Shown here: positions 1 to 7,700 of the stretch, piece after piece
How positions within the stretch are numbered: position 1 is the stretch's first letter
Layout of the letters: every line of letters begins with the position of its first letter
DNA from: JBFFXF01 sp041569895
Lineage (GTDB): Bacteria; Planctomycetota; UBA8108; JACQVS01
DNA: 20,154 nucleotides
Assembly (NCBI GenBank): GCA_041569895.1
Contig: JBFFXF010000123.1
Location: 1 to 20,154 of the forward strand
Reading direction: 5' to 3'
Notes under the pieces: generated by a model
Told to the model about the DNA's origin: nothing
The model's database searches: none
The model's input: the letters and a program-made list of their open reading frames with translations, nothing else
Program-made: the position numbers and the translations under genes

Positions 1-2
1 AG

Positions 3-464
3 GAAGTCGACCTGGATCGGCTCGTGCGAGCCGTCCTGGAGGGTCCGCTGCTGACGACACGAGCGGGGATTCGCGTTGAAATGAAACTGGGCTCGTCGCG
101 CGCTGTCGTGTCGGACGAGGGCCTGCTGCGGGAGATCGTCGAGAACGTCGTCTCCAACGCCGTGGAGGCGATGGGCGACACGGGGAGGCTGGAGGTGAGA
201 ACGGGACTGACCGGTGCGGTGGACACGGCGGGCCAGCCGACGCATTTCCTCGAGATCGAGGACGACGGGCCGGGGATGAGCGAGGAGTTCATCGAGAAGC
301 ACCTCTTTCGTCCGTTCTCGACGACGAAGGAGAAGGGCATCGGCCTGGGAATGTATCACGTCCGTCAGATCGTCGGTGAGCTCGGGGGAACGATCGAGGT
401 CACGGCGCCTCCGGGCGCCGGAACCAGAGTACGAGTCGAAATCGGCAGGGGCGAGCAACCGTGA
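3..464 (+). CDS. prsK: PrsK-like sensor histidine kinase, C-terminal catalytic part (5' end outside window)
   Basis: The frame is open from the first bases of the window, so this is the end of a longer kinase; the codons before the first GTG (24) already read EVDLDRLV, a typical linker into the ATPase domain. What remains is a complete HATPase_c domain: N box EIVENVVSNAVEAM, G1 box EIEDDGPGM, F box LFRPFSTTK, G2 box GIGLGMYHVRQIV and a final GTRVRVEI strand. The stretch SEEFIEKHLFRPFSTTK followed by ELGGTIEV resembles the PrsK kinases of PEP-CTERM/exosortase systems, and the following gene fits PrsR. The stop codon overlaps the next start in a GTGA, which implies translational coupling. Expected role: sense a signal through the missing N-terminal part and phosphorylate the adjacent regulator. 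The kinase class is certain; the PrsK assignment is inference from motifs and context. Confidence 0.88.
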   Translation, partial: EVDLDRLVRAVLEGPLLTTRAGIRVEMKLGSSRAVVSDEGLLREIVENVVSNAVEAMGDTGRLEVRTGLTGAVDTAGQPTHFLEIEDDGPGMSEEFIEKHLFRPFSTTKEKGIGLGMYHVRQIVGELGGTIEVTAPPGAGTRVRVEIGRGEQP

Positions 465-1852
465 AGACGATCCTGCTTGTCGACGACGAGCCGAGCGCCC
501 GGCGCCTGCTCTACCACGCGCTCAAGTCGGAGTACCACGTGCTGGAAGCGGGCGACCGCGAGACGGCGCTCGCGCAGATGGCGAATGGCGCCGTCGACCT
601 CGCCGTCCTCGACCTCCACCTCCCTCCTCGCACGGAGACGGCGGAGGAGGGGGTTCGCCTGGAGCGCGCGATCAGCGAGAGGTACCCCCTGGTGCCCGTG
701 GTGATCACGACCGGCGATCAGGATCACGGTCTCGCTCTCGAGCTGGTCCGTCGCGGCGTCGCCGATTTCCTCCTCAAGCCGATCGACGCGGGAGTCCTCA
801 AGATCGTCATCGCCCGCGCGCTCGACCGGGCCCGGCTCGAAAACGAGATCCAGGCGCTCCGCGAGCAAGTGCGCGAGCGCTTCTCGTTCGGCAATCTGAT
901 CGGGCGCCACGAGAGCATGAAGCGGCTCTTCGCCAGGCTCGAGAAGCTCGCCAGGGTGAAGACAACGGTGTTGCTGCGAGGAGAGAGCGGCACGGGCAAG
1001 AGCGCCGTCGCCATGGCGCTCCACAACGAGAGCCCTCGCGCGGATGAGCCGTTCGTCGTGGTGGACGGGGCGGCGATCCCGGAATCGCTGATGGAGAGCG
1101 AGCTCTTCGGCCACGTCAAGGGGGCCTTCACCGGAGCGGATGCACGGAAGACGGGCCGCATCCAGACTGCGGACGGTGGCACGCTCTTCCTCGACGAGAT
1201 CGGCAACCTGAGTCCGGCCGCCCAGGCGAAGCTGCTGCTCTTCCTGGACAACCACGCATGCACACCCGTGGGCTCCGCCGAGTCGATCCCCGTCGACGTG
1301 CGACTGGTGACCGCCACCAACCTCGATCTGGAGAAGATGGTCGAGGAGGAGACGTTCCGCGAGGATCTCCTCTACCGTCTCCAGGTGGCGACCGTCGAGC
1401 TCCCGCCGCTGCGCGACCGCAGGGAGGACATCAGGCCGCTCGCCGAGAGACTTCTCGCGACGCTCTGCAAGGACCTCGAGCGACCCGCGGTTCGCCTGAC
1501 CGACGACGCGCTCGAGCTTCTCGAGGGCTATCCGTGGCCCGGGAACGTCCGCCAGCTCGGGCACGTCCTCGAGAGCTCGCTGGTCCTGGCCGACGGCGAC
1601 CGCCTGGATGCGGGGGACCTCACGCTGCCCGCGCCACCGGCCGAACGCCCGTCTCCCGACCCGGGGAGCTCCGGGGACCCCGACGATCCATCGAGCGGCG
1701 CTTCCTTCAAGGAGCAGGTCACGGCCTTCGAACGGAGCATCGTCGAACGGGCGATCGAGAAGAGCGGCGGCAACAAGGCCGCCGCGGGCCGACTGCTCGG
1801 CCTCGACGACAACCAGATCCGCTACCTCTGCCGCAAGCATGGGATCCGGTAG
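461..1852 (+). CDS. prsR: PrsR-like sigma-54-dependent response regulator
   Basis: 463 residues. The receiver occupies about 1-120, with acidic pair D8/D9, phosphoacceptor D51, T84 and K106. An AAA+ sigma-54 activator domain covers about 140-375, with Walker A GESGTGKS (174-181), the sigma-54 contact loop GAFTGA (221-226) and Walker B LFLDE (242-246). A Fis-type helix-turn-helix ends the protein (about 428-463). The receiver pattern LDLHLPP...EEG and the KPID after the conserved Lys match the PrsR family (PEP-CTERM-box response regulators), which drive RpoN promoters for exopolysaccharide and exported-protein genes. Start is GTG 461, overlapping the kinase stop; upstream GGGGCGAG is a weak ribosome site, consistent with coupling. 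Sigma-54-type promoters with shared upstream sites precede the next three units (3736, 3985, 4647), so those are its likely targets (inference). The HTH is slightly unusual (DDNQIRYLCRKHGI). Confidence 0.93.
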   Translation: MKTILLVDDEPSARRLLYHALKSEYHVLEAGDRETALAQMANGAVDLAVLDLHLPPRTETAEEGVRLERAISERYPLVPVVITTGDQDHGLALELVRRGVADFLLKPIDAGVLKIVIARALDRARLENEIQALREQVRERFSFGNLIGRHESMKRLFARLEKLARVKTTVLLRGESGTGKSAVAMALHNESPRADEPFVVVDGAAIPESLMESELFGHVKGAFTGADARKTGRIQTADGGTLFLDEIGNLSPAAQAKLLLFLDNHACTPVGSAESIPVDVRLVTATNLDLEKMVEEETFREDLLYRLQVATVELPPLRDRREDIRPLAERLLATLCKDLERPAVRLTDDALELLEGYPWPGNVRQLGHVLESSLVLADGDRLDAGDLTLPAPPAERPSPDPGSSGDPDDPSSGASFKEQVTAFERSIVERAIEKSGGNKAAAGRLLGLDDNQIRYLCRKHGIR

Positions 1853-1880
1853 CGGACCCAAGTTGCGAGATGAAGCGAGA

Positions 1881-1922
1881 CCGGGCGCACAAACGCGGTC
1901 GAGTGCGCCCGGACCCGCTTTT
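1881..1922. terminator. Stem-loop terminator between convergent genes
   Basis: CCGGGCGCAC (1881-1890) and GTGCGCCCGG (1903-1912) form a perfect 10-bp GC-rich stem with a 12-nt loop, followed by ACCCGCTTTT. It lies 28 bp past the regulator stop and before the convergent end of the beta-roll gene, so it could end transcription from the left. The T tract is short (4), so efficiency is uncertain. Confidence 0.6.
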
Positions 1923-1961
1923 GAAACAGTGGCGTGATCCCGTCGTCGTTATCAACGCGAA

Positions 1962-3470
1962 CTATGGACGGTGATCGCAGTTCGAGATGAGCTGGACGGA
2001 ACAGCCGCCACTGATCGTGCCGTTCGATCCGTTCGCACCGATCTGATTGCGACTACCGCCGCTGATCGAAGAGTTCTGAGCACCAGCCTGGTTGTCGAAT
2101 CCCCCGCTTATGGAAGAGTTCTGACCGGTAGCGATGTTCTGGTAGCCTCCGCTGACCGATGATGCGCCCATGGCGGCGCGGTTCTCCACGCCGCCGCTGA
2201 CCGACGAAGCGTCACCCAGAGCGGCGTTGTCCGCTCCGCCACTGACCGAGGAGAAGATACCTCCTGCCTCGTTGTCCCTGCCTCCACTCACGGATGAGCC
2301 CGGACCGTTCGCGATGTTCCTTCGACCTCCACCTACCGAAGAGTCGTCTTGTTGGGCCGCGTTGTCAGCGCCTCCGCTGACGCACGACCAGTCCCCGTTC
2401 GCCTCGTTCCGCCTGCCGCCAGTCACAGACGAGTACTCCCCCCTCGCCTGGTTTCCCTCGGCTGCTGTTGCGCCTCCGCCGCCGCTGACGGATGACGCGA
2501 GCCGGAGGGCGACGTTTCGTGACCCGCCGCTGACGGAGGATTTCTCGCCGTTCGCCAGGTTGGAAACTCCACCGGTCACGGAGGAGAACTGGCCCATTGC
2601 CGGGTCACTGTTGTTCGGGTTCGTGAAATCGAAATGCCCGGCCCAGTTACTCTGTCCCCCGGTTACCGAGGAGTTGTGGCTGAACGCCACGTTCGAGTGC
2701 CCCCCGGTGACCGACGATGCGACGCCAACCGCTTCGTTGCCATAACCGCCGCTGACGGACGAGAAGAACTCCGCCGCCTTGTTGCGTTCGCCCCCGCTCA
2801 CCGAGGAGTACCTGCCGATGGCCTGGTTCCCCTGGCCCGCTGACCGGCTGCCTCCGCCGCTGACGGACGAATACTCGCCACTCGCGATGTTGAACCTTCC
2901 CGCGGTGACGGAGGAATAGATGCCCGAGATCTCGTTCGTATCACCGACGACGATGCCTCCGTACTCCGTGTAGTTGTGGCCCTTGCCGACGATCACGTTG
3001 TGGTAACCGGTCCGGTCGTTTCCGGTCGGCCGTGGCTCGTTGTAACCGACGATGAGATTGCCCGTGTGCGGTGCATTCGGGTTGTCGAGGTCGGTCTGAC
3101 CGGAGGCGTTCCCGTTGACGATCTGCAGATTCGCCCCGCTGATCCTGATGGTCTTGACCGTGCCACCCTGCCCGTCCGGCAGCTGCACGATGCTCAAATG
3201 ACCGAGGATCTGCTTCTCCTCGGAGGTGAGACAGAATTCACATCCCTCCTGCGCAAAGCAGGGAACAGGCTCTGGCCCGCCCACGAACAACCAATTCAGG
3301 AGATAGCTGGCATCACTGATGTCGCGCGCCCCGTCGCCGTTCACGTCACCGTTGCCGCTGGCTATTTGCGCGCCTCCTCCGCCCCTGGCAGCCACAGAGC
3401 CGTGGTGCCAGAAGTGTCCCGCCAGCAGATAGGCCGTCAAGAAGACTGCGAAAAAGATGAACTTTTTCAT
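1962..3470 (-). CDS. Secreted SSVSGG-repeat beta-roll protein with half dockerin
   Basis: 502 residues from ATG 3470, chosen because GGAGGG sits 8 nt upstream and the protein then begins with a signal peptide (MKKFIFFAVFLTAYLLAG). The frame is open 85 codons further upstream, but that part has no signal sequence and contains the predicted promoter region. Residues 40-66 carry one dockerin-like EF loop (DVNGDGARDISDA, then LLNWLF); the second loop of a full dockerin is absent. Cys71, Cys77 and Cys80 follow. Residues 85-180 are a conserved-looking lead-in (IRISGANLQIVNG, NLIVGYNEPRP). From 181 to near the end come about nineteen 15-residue repeats of the form xSSVSGGxxNxAxGx, like the left-handed beta-roll of YadA-type adhesin heads. 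There is no autotransporter anchor, PEP-CTERM or other sorting tail. Likely an extracellular or surface fibre or adhesin (inference). A sigma-54-type promoter precedes it at 3736. Confidence 0.88.
   Translation of the reverse strand: MKKFIFFAVFLTAYLLAGHFWHHGSVAARGGGGAQIASGNGDVNGDGARDISDASYLLNWLFVGGPEPVPCFAQEGCEFCLTSEEKQILGHLSIVQLPDGQGGTVKTIRISGANLQIVNGNASGQTDLDNPNAPHTGNLIVGYNEPRPTGNDRTGYHNVIVGKGHNYTEYGGIVVGDTNEISGIYSSVTAGRFNIASGEYSSVSGGGSRSAGQGNQAIGRYSSVSGGERNKAAEFFSSVSGGYGNEAVGVASSVTGGHSNVAFSHNSSVTGGQSNWAGHFDFTNPNNSDPAMGQFSSVTGGVSNLANGEKSSVSGGSRNVALRLASSVSGGGGATAAEGNQARGEYSSVTGGRRNEANGDWSCVSGGADNAAQQDDSSVGGGRRNIANGPGSSVSGGRDNEAGGIFSSVSGGADNAALGDASSVSGGVENRAAMGASSVSGGYQNIATGQNSSISGGFDNQAGAQNSSISGGSRNQIGANGSNGTISGGCSVQLISNCDHRP
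1980..2930 (-). repeat. Degenerate 45-bp tandem array encoding SSVSGG repeats
   Basis: About nineteen units of 45 bp encode 15 residues each around SSV(S/T)GG. Three units carry in-frame insertions: two contain GNQA-type extensions of 6 residues and one contains a DFTNPNNSDPAM-type extension. The last units change to SSISGG. The units are well diverged, so this is an old array rather than a recent slippage product. Confidence 0.9.
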
Positions 3471-3661
3471 GATTAGTTCCCTCCGACGCGAAGATGGAAA
3501 ACCCGGCAAGACGAACAAGGGCCGCCCTCGTCGATCGCTCGGCGGTGACCTGGACAGCGAAGCCAGCGCCGGCAGCCTCGCCGTGCCCGCGCAACGCAGC
3601 GGAGCTGAACACGCGGGATCGGCATGCTGCCTCGCGTTGTTCGTTGCCGCCGCCCTGCTTT

Positions 3662-3684
3662 GACCTCCTTTCCCGGCCGAGGTC
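3662..3684 (-). promoter_or_regulatory. Leader hairpin that could pair a Shine-Dalgarno-like sequence
   Basis: Read on the minus strand, GACCTC pairs with GAGGTC across 11 nt, inside the predicted 240-nt leader of the beta-roll gene. The second arm belongs to AAAGGAGGTC, a near-perfect anti-16S match, yet no ATG, GTG or TTG follows at usable distance. The gene's own ribosome site is about 190 nt further down. Confidence 0.35.
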
Positions 3685-3720
3685 GGGTAACTGTTTCGGG
3701 TCGAAATCACCAGGGCTTCG

Positions 3721-3736
3721 TGCACGTCCCGTGCCT
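3721..3736 (-). promoter_or_regulatory. Sigma-54 (-24/-12) promoter candidate for the beta-roll gene
   Basis: On the minus strand AGGCACGGGACGTGCA fits the RpoN consensus TGGCACG-N4-TTGCA at all but two positions, with GG and GC at the required 10-nt spacing. Predicted transcription start is near 3710, giving a leader of about 240 nt. A dyad centred near 3851 lies about 140 bp upstream, the usual enhancer distance. The promoter position is inferred from sequence only. Confidence 0.6.
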
Positions 3737-3838
3737 CGAAAGAGCAGGTGGGAGATAACGTCGTAAGTAGCGGACAGACCGTGCGTCCATCGCGGGATCG
3801 ATTTTCGGAGCAACGCGGTCGCCCCTCGGGCTGCTGAG

Positions 3839-3863
3839 TTCTTCACGAGCCCGCCGTGAAAAA
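3839..3863. promoter_or_regulatory. Dyad, likely activator (enhancer) site shared by divergent promoters
   Basis: TTCTTCACG (3839-3847) and CGTGAAAAA (3855-3863) are near-perfect inverted arms around a 7-nt spacer. The centre is about 141 bp upstream of the predicted minus-strand start and about 159 bp upstream of the predicted plus-strand start. The left arm with its AGC extension recurs at 4517 before the giant-protein promoter. Such a dyad suits the dimeric Fis-type HTH of the regulator at 461. Confidence 0.55.
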
Positions 3864-3984
3864 GTCACGGATCGTCGTGTCCGTCTGGGTGACCGTATCC
3901 GGGACGGCTTCTCTCGCGCCCGCCTTCCTCAATCCCTCGCCGAGCAGCCGCTTACGCGCAAGAAGGCCGTCGAGGTGAGACCGG

Positions 3985-3999
3985 GGAACACGAGTTGCT
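3985..3999 (+). promoter_or_regulatory. Sigma-54 (-24/-12) promoter candidate for the receiver gene
   Basis: GGAACACGAGTTGCT has the GG-N10-GC spacing and a perfect TTGCT -12 element. Its first 14 bases are identical to 4647-4660. Predicted start of transcription is near 4010, about 83 nt before the ATG at 4093. Confidence 0.62.
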
Positions 4000-4062
4000 C
4001 TCCGGCAATACCGGCAGTCGAGCGACCCGCGTGCGGCCGACAAGGAGATCGGGAGGACGGCC

Positions 4063-4083
4063 ATGCTGCCGGGCTCTCGATAG
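4063..4083 (+). other. Possible 6-codon leader open frame (MLPGSR)
   Basis: ATG 4063 is preceded by GGGAGG at 7-nt spacing, a better ribosome site than that of the receiver gene itself. The frame stops at TAG 4081-4083, 9 nt before ATG 4093 and in the same frame. It could be a coupling leader that loads ribosomes, or a former N-terminal extension cut by a stop codon. Too short to judge as a coding region. Confidence 0.35.
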
Positions 4084-4092
4084 ATCGAGGAG

Positions 4093-4470
4093 ATGAAGAC
4101 CATCCTTCTCGTGGAAGACCAGCCGCTTCAGCGTCGACTTCTGTATCACGCTCTCAAATCGGACTACCGGGTGCTCGAGGCGAGTGATCGCCGGACGGCT
4201 CTGGAGTGTCTCGAGAGAGAGCCGGTCGATCTGGTCGTGCTGGACCTGCATCTGCCGCCCGATCCGGGAACGGCGCAAGAGGGGCTGCTTCTCCACGAGG
4301 CGATCCGCGAGATGGCGAGGCCCGTGCCGGTCGTCGTCGTGACGTCGGACACCGACCCCCGGCTCCCCGACGAGCTCGCGCGGCGCGGCGTCGCCGGCTT
4401 CCTGAGAAAGCCGCTGCTGCCCGACACCCTCAAGGGCCTCATATCGCAGAGTCTCGAGGGCGACGACTGA
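4093..4470 (+). CDS. Stand-alone response-regulator receiver, paralogue of the PrsR-like receiver
   Basis: 125 residues forming only a CheY-like receiver: E8/D9 acidic pair, phosphoacceptor D51, T84 and K106, so it should be phosphorylatable. By direct comparison about 71 of its first 122 residues are identical to the receiver of the regulator at 461, without gaps, including the identical run RRLLYHALKS and the LDLHLPP...EG signature. There is no output domain. Start ATG 4093 aligns exactly with the paralogue's start; GAGGAG abuts the ATG with no spacing, which is poor, and a stronger site serves the mini-frame just upstream. A sigma-54-type promoter lies at 3985. Possible roles are a phosphate sink or competitor for the same kinase, or an adaptor (inference). 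Confidence 0.9.
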   Translation: MKTILLVEDQPLQRRLLYHALKSDYRVLEASDRRTALECLEREPVDLVVLDLHLPPDPGTAQEGLLLHEAIREMARPVPVVVVTSDTDPRLPDELARRGVAGFLRKPLLPDTLKGLISQSLEGDD

Positions 4471-4516
4471 ACACGGCACCCATCCGCGGCCTCTCTCCTG
4501 GAAAAACCCCCATTAC

Positions 4517-4541
4517 TTTTTCACGAGCGTCCGCAAAAAAA
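4517..4541. promoter_or_regulatory. Second activator-site candidate, upstream of the giant gene
   Basis: TTTTTCACG plus AGC (4517-4528) matches the left arm of the dyad at 3839 at 11 of 12 positions. The right arm is degenerate, ending in a run of seven A. The centre is about 143 bp upstream of the transcription start predicted from the promoter at 4647, nearly the same distance as in the divergent region. Confidence 0.48.
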
Positions 4542-4646
4542 TGTCGGTTCTCGGTGAACCGCTCAGCGGCCAGCACCGTCCCGACAACTCCTTAATCCTC
4601 CATGCCACAGCCGCTTCCGAGCAAGGCAGCCGCCGCACGGCGACAA

Positions 4647-4661
4647 GGAACACGAGTTGCG
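4647..4661 (+). promoter_or_regulatory. Sigma-54 (-24/-12) promoter candidate for the giant protein
   Basis: GGAACACGAGTTGC is an exact copy of the 14-mer at 3985 and has the GG-N10-GC geometry with TTGC. The predicted transcription start is near 4672, 37 nt before the ATG at 4709. This also argues against the upstream in-frame ATG at 4541, which would lie ahead of the promoter. Confidence 0.62.
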
Positions 4662-4708
4662 CGCTCCAAAGTAACGATGTGCGCCCGCCAGGCGGAAGGA
4701 GGTTCACG

Positions 4709-7700
4709 ATGACGAGACGTCGATGCACCCTGACAGCCACAACGATACTCCTCGCGCTCCTCGTCGGACCGCGGGCCCTCAGCGGCGGCTCGACCACGGT
4801 CATCGAGGAGAGCTTCGAGGACGGCGCCATCGACGGCAACGTGCTCGGCAACGCGAAGATCGAGGATCCCGGCGACGGCCGGGGGAGACTGCTGTCTCTG
4901 ACGCAGGGCCAGAACCGGCAGAAGGGCTTCGCGTGGTTCGACACGCCCGTCGATCTCGGCGCTACCGATCTCGACCTCCAGTTCGACCTCTTCGTCCGGT
5001 CGGGGAGCTCGGACATTCCGGCAGACGGGATCTCCGTCGTTCTCCAGTTCGGCGACAACACGGACCTCCAGGGCGTCGGCAGTGCCGACCTCGGGACCTG
5101 CTACATCCCTCCCGTTCCCTACTTCTCCGTGGCGTTCGACACCTGGGACAACGATCACATCGACTTGACGTACGATCCCGACGACACGCCGTGCGCTGCT
5201 GCGGGAAAGCCCCGCACCTGTCACGTCGAGGTCAACCAGAACACATGCCCGAGCAGGAATCGCTCCCTGCAGACGAACGTCGACTTCGGCGTCGACGCGC
5301 CGCACTTCGCCGACATCGGCGATCAGCTCGTTCCGATCCGTGTCACCGTCACCGTCGAGCGAGGGCGCCTCGAGGTGTTTCTCCAGACCGCCGGCGATCC
5401 CGCCTTCGCGGCGGCGCCCGTTCAGGTGATCGGGGTCGAGCTCGAGGGTCTCCCCGATCCGCCGGTCGCCATCCTCGGGTTCTCGGCGTCGACCGGCGGC
5501 GCCAACGCCCATCACGAGGTCGACAACGTCCTCCTCGTCGCCGACGATCGCGCGCCGGACGAGCTCAACGGGGGGTTCGAGCGCGTCGGTGGCGACGGCG
5601 TGCCGAGGAAGTGGGAGTCGATCGAGGAGGCGCTCGACGAGTCGGGACAGGCCTGCAGCGTGATCCAGGACGGGAACTTCCTCCTCACGACCTCCGGCGC
5701 GCGCTTTCGCGGCGAGCGCAGCATGAAGGTGGGGATGACCGTCGAGTGCGGGCCGAGGACGGCGGGGCACCGCGAGTACCGCCGCTACGCGCTCCTCGAG
5801 CGGCCCGTCCTGCCCACCGGTGACCACGTCACCGTCTGGCTCAGACCGCTCGACCCGCAGCCCTACACCTGTCAGAGCACGCCGAACTACGACGGCAGGA
5901 ACTACCTGGAGCTCGTCTTCGACGAGACCGACGCCGGGCGCAGCTTCGAGGTGCTGGCGTCCCACCTGACGCACGTCAACGCGTGCACGGCGCACGTCAC
6001 GCCGGACCACTTCCTCCAGGGAGGGTACGACGAGGCCGCCACCGGCCTCGACGGCAAGACGTGGTATCGCTACACGCGGCCGATCCCCTCCGCGATGCGC
6101 GGCAAGCCGATTCGCATCGGCGCCGGCGTGCGACACTGGCAGAACTGGTCGAGCATCGGCGGCACCGTCGCGTGGTTCGACGAGGTCTTCTTCTCTGACG
6201 CCGATGGCAAGCGGGCCCGGCGGAGCTTCCCGCTGCCGCAGAAGGACTTCGTGCGCGGCGAGGTCAACGGCGACGGGAGCATAGACGTGTCGGATCCGGT
6301 GCGCCTCCTGCTGATCCTCTTCGTCGGCCTCTTCACGCTCGACTGCCCGGATTCGGCCGACGCCAACGACGACGGCGAGGTCGACATCGCCGATGCGATC
6401 TTCCTGCTCAACTACCTCTTCCAGGGCGGCCGGCGACCGCCAGCCCCGTTCCCGACCGCGGGCCAGGATCCGACGCCCGACGAGCTCATCTGCCCGCTGG
6501 TCTCGGGCGGAGCGGACTCCGACGGTGACGGAATCAGCGACGCTGACGAGGCGCGTTACGGAACCGACCCGGACAACCCCGACACCGACGGCGATGGGGT
6601 CATCGACGGGGACGAGCCGACACCGGGGGTCGACAGCGACCACGACGGCATTCCCGACGTCTTCGATCCCGATTCGGATGACGATGGCGTCTCCGATGGG
6701 CAAGAGGTCGCCGATGGAAGCGACCCGACCGAGCCGGACACCGACGGCGACGGCATCCTCGACGGCGACGATCCCGACGACGCCTCGCCTCCCGAGAGTG
6801 ACGACGCCGACGGCGATGGCGCCTCCAACGGTGACGAGATCGCGTACGGCACGAACCCCTTCGACGAGCACACCGACTGCGGCTTCTCGCCGCTCTGCGA
6901 CTGCGTCTTCTCGAGAGACTGCGAGCAGGGCTTCATCGGTGACGGCATCCCGGACGGCATGGAGCAGGAGTGGAACCGCGACCCGGACGGCGACGGTCTC
7001 ATCTGCGCCCTCGACAACGATAGCGACAACGACGGCCTCCCCGACAACGCCGAGGACCGCACCGATCAGGGCATCCTCGGTGTCCGGGACGCCAACGAGA
7101 CCAGCCCGGTGCTCGCCGACACCGACGGCGACGGCATGGGGGACCGCTACGAGGTCTTCAACGCCGGCGTCAATCCGCTCGTCCCCGACGCCGACGCCGA
7201 TGCGGACGGCGACGGGCTGACGAACCTCGTCGAGCACGATCTGAGGACGCGTGCCGACAACGCGGACACCGACGGCGACGGCATGCCGGACGGCTGGGAG
7301 GTGCGCTACGGTGAGTTCCTCGACCCGCTCGTCAAGGACGCCGGCGTCGACCCCGACGGTGACGGGCTCCCGGCGCTCGATGAATACCGCATGCGTGAGC
7401 GCTTCGCGGACTCGACGCACCCGGGGGACCCCGACACCGACGGCGATGGCCTCGACGACGACCACGAGGCGGACCCGTCGCTGATCGGCATCTGCGTTTC
7501 GTGCGGTCTCGCCCTCGATCCGTCAGTGGCCGATGCCGACCTCGACCACGACGGCGATGGCATCCCGACGCTCGTCGAGATCCTCGCGCGCACCGACTTC
7601 GCTGACGCCTCGACCGGCCCGAGCCCCTGTCCCGGTGATTGCGATGGAGACGGTCTGCCTGACGGCGAGGACTCCGACGGCGACGACGTGCCGGATGCCG

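Larger units (their letters stand above)
3471..4092. other. 622-bp divergent regulatory region
   Basis: No convincing protein gene lies here. The region separates two divergent starts (ATG 3470 minus, ATG 4093 plus). It holds a sigma-54-type promoter on each strand (3736-3721 minus, 3985-3999 plus), a dyad between them (3839-3863), a long leader for the minus gene with a hairpin (3662-3684), and a 6-codon open frame before the plus gene (4063-4083). Confidence 0.7.

Noticed and set aside
365..1861. 498-codon minus-strand frame opposite the sigma-54 regulator
   Set aside because: Shadow of a well-identified gene; composition is low-complexity and no family is recognisable.
3471..3725. Upstream in-frame start for the beta-roll protein (3725)
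   Set aside because: The extension has no secretion signal and non-coding character; ATG 3470 has a strong ribosome site followed at once by a signal peptide.
3856..3978. Small GTG-initiated frame (40 codons) beginning MKKSRIVVSVWV, reminiscent of a signal peptide
   Set aside because: No ribosome site, overlaps the dyad of the regulatory region, and the rest of the frame is Arg/Ser-rich without family resemblance.
4475..4490. GGCACCCATCCGCGGC as another sigma-54 promoter before the giant gene
   Set aside because: GG and GC are spaced one base too short and the -12 element lacks TTGC; the site at 4647 is far better.
4541..4708. Upstream in-frame ATG (4541) as start of the giant protein
   Set aside because: It has no ribosome site, lies ahead of the predicted promoter, and would bury the signal peptide 56 residues inside the protein.
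3471..4708. Possible cyclic-di-GMP or other known riboswitch in the leaders
   Set aside because: I compared remembered GEMM core sequences with both leaders and found no convincing match; a covariance-model search would settle it.
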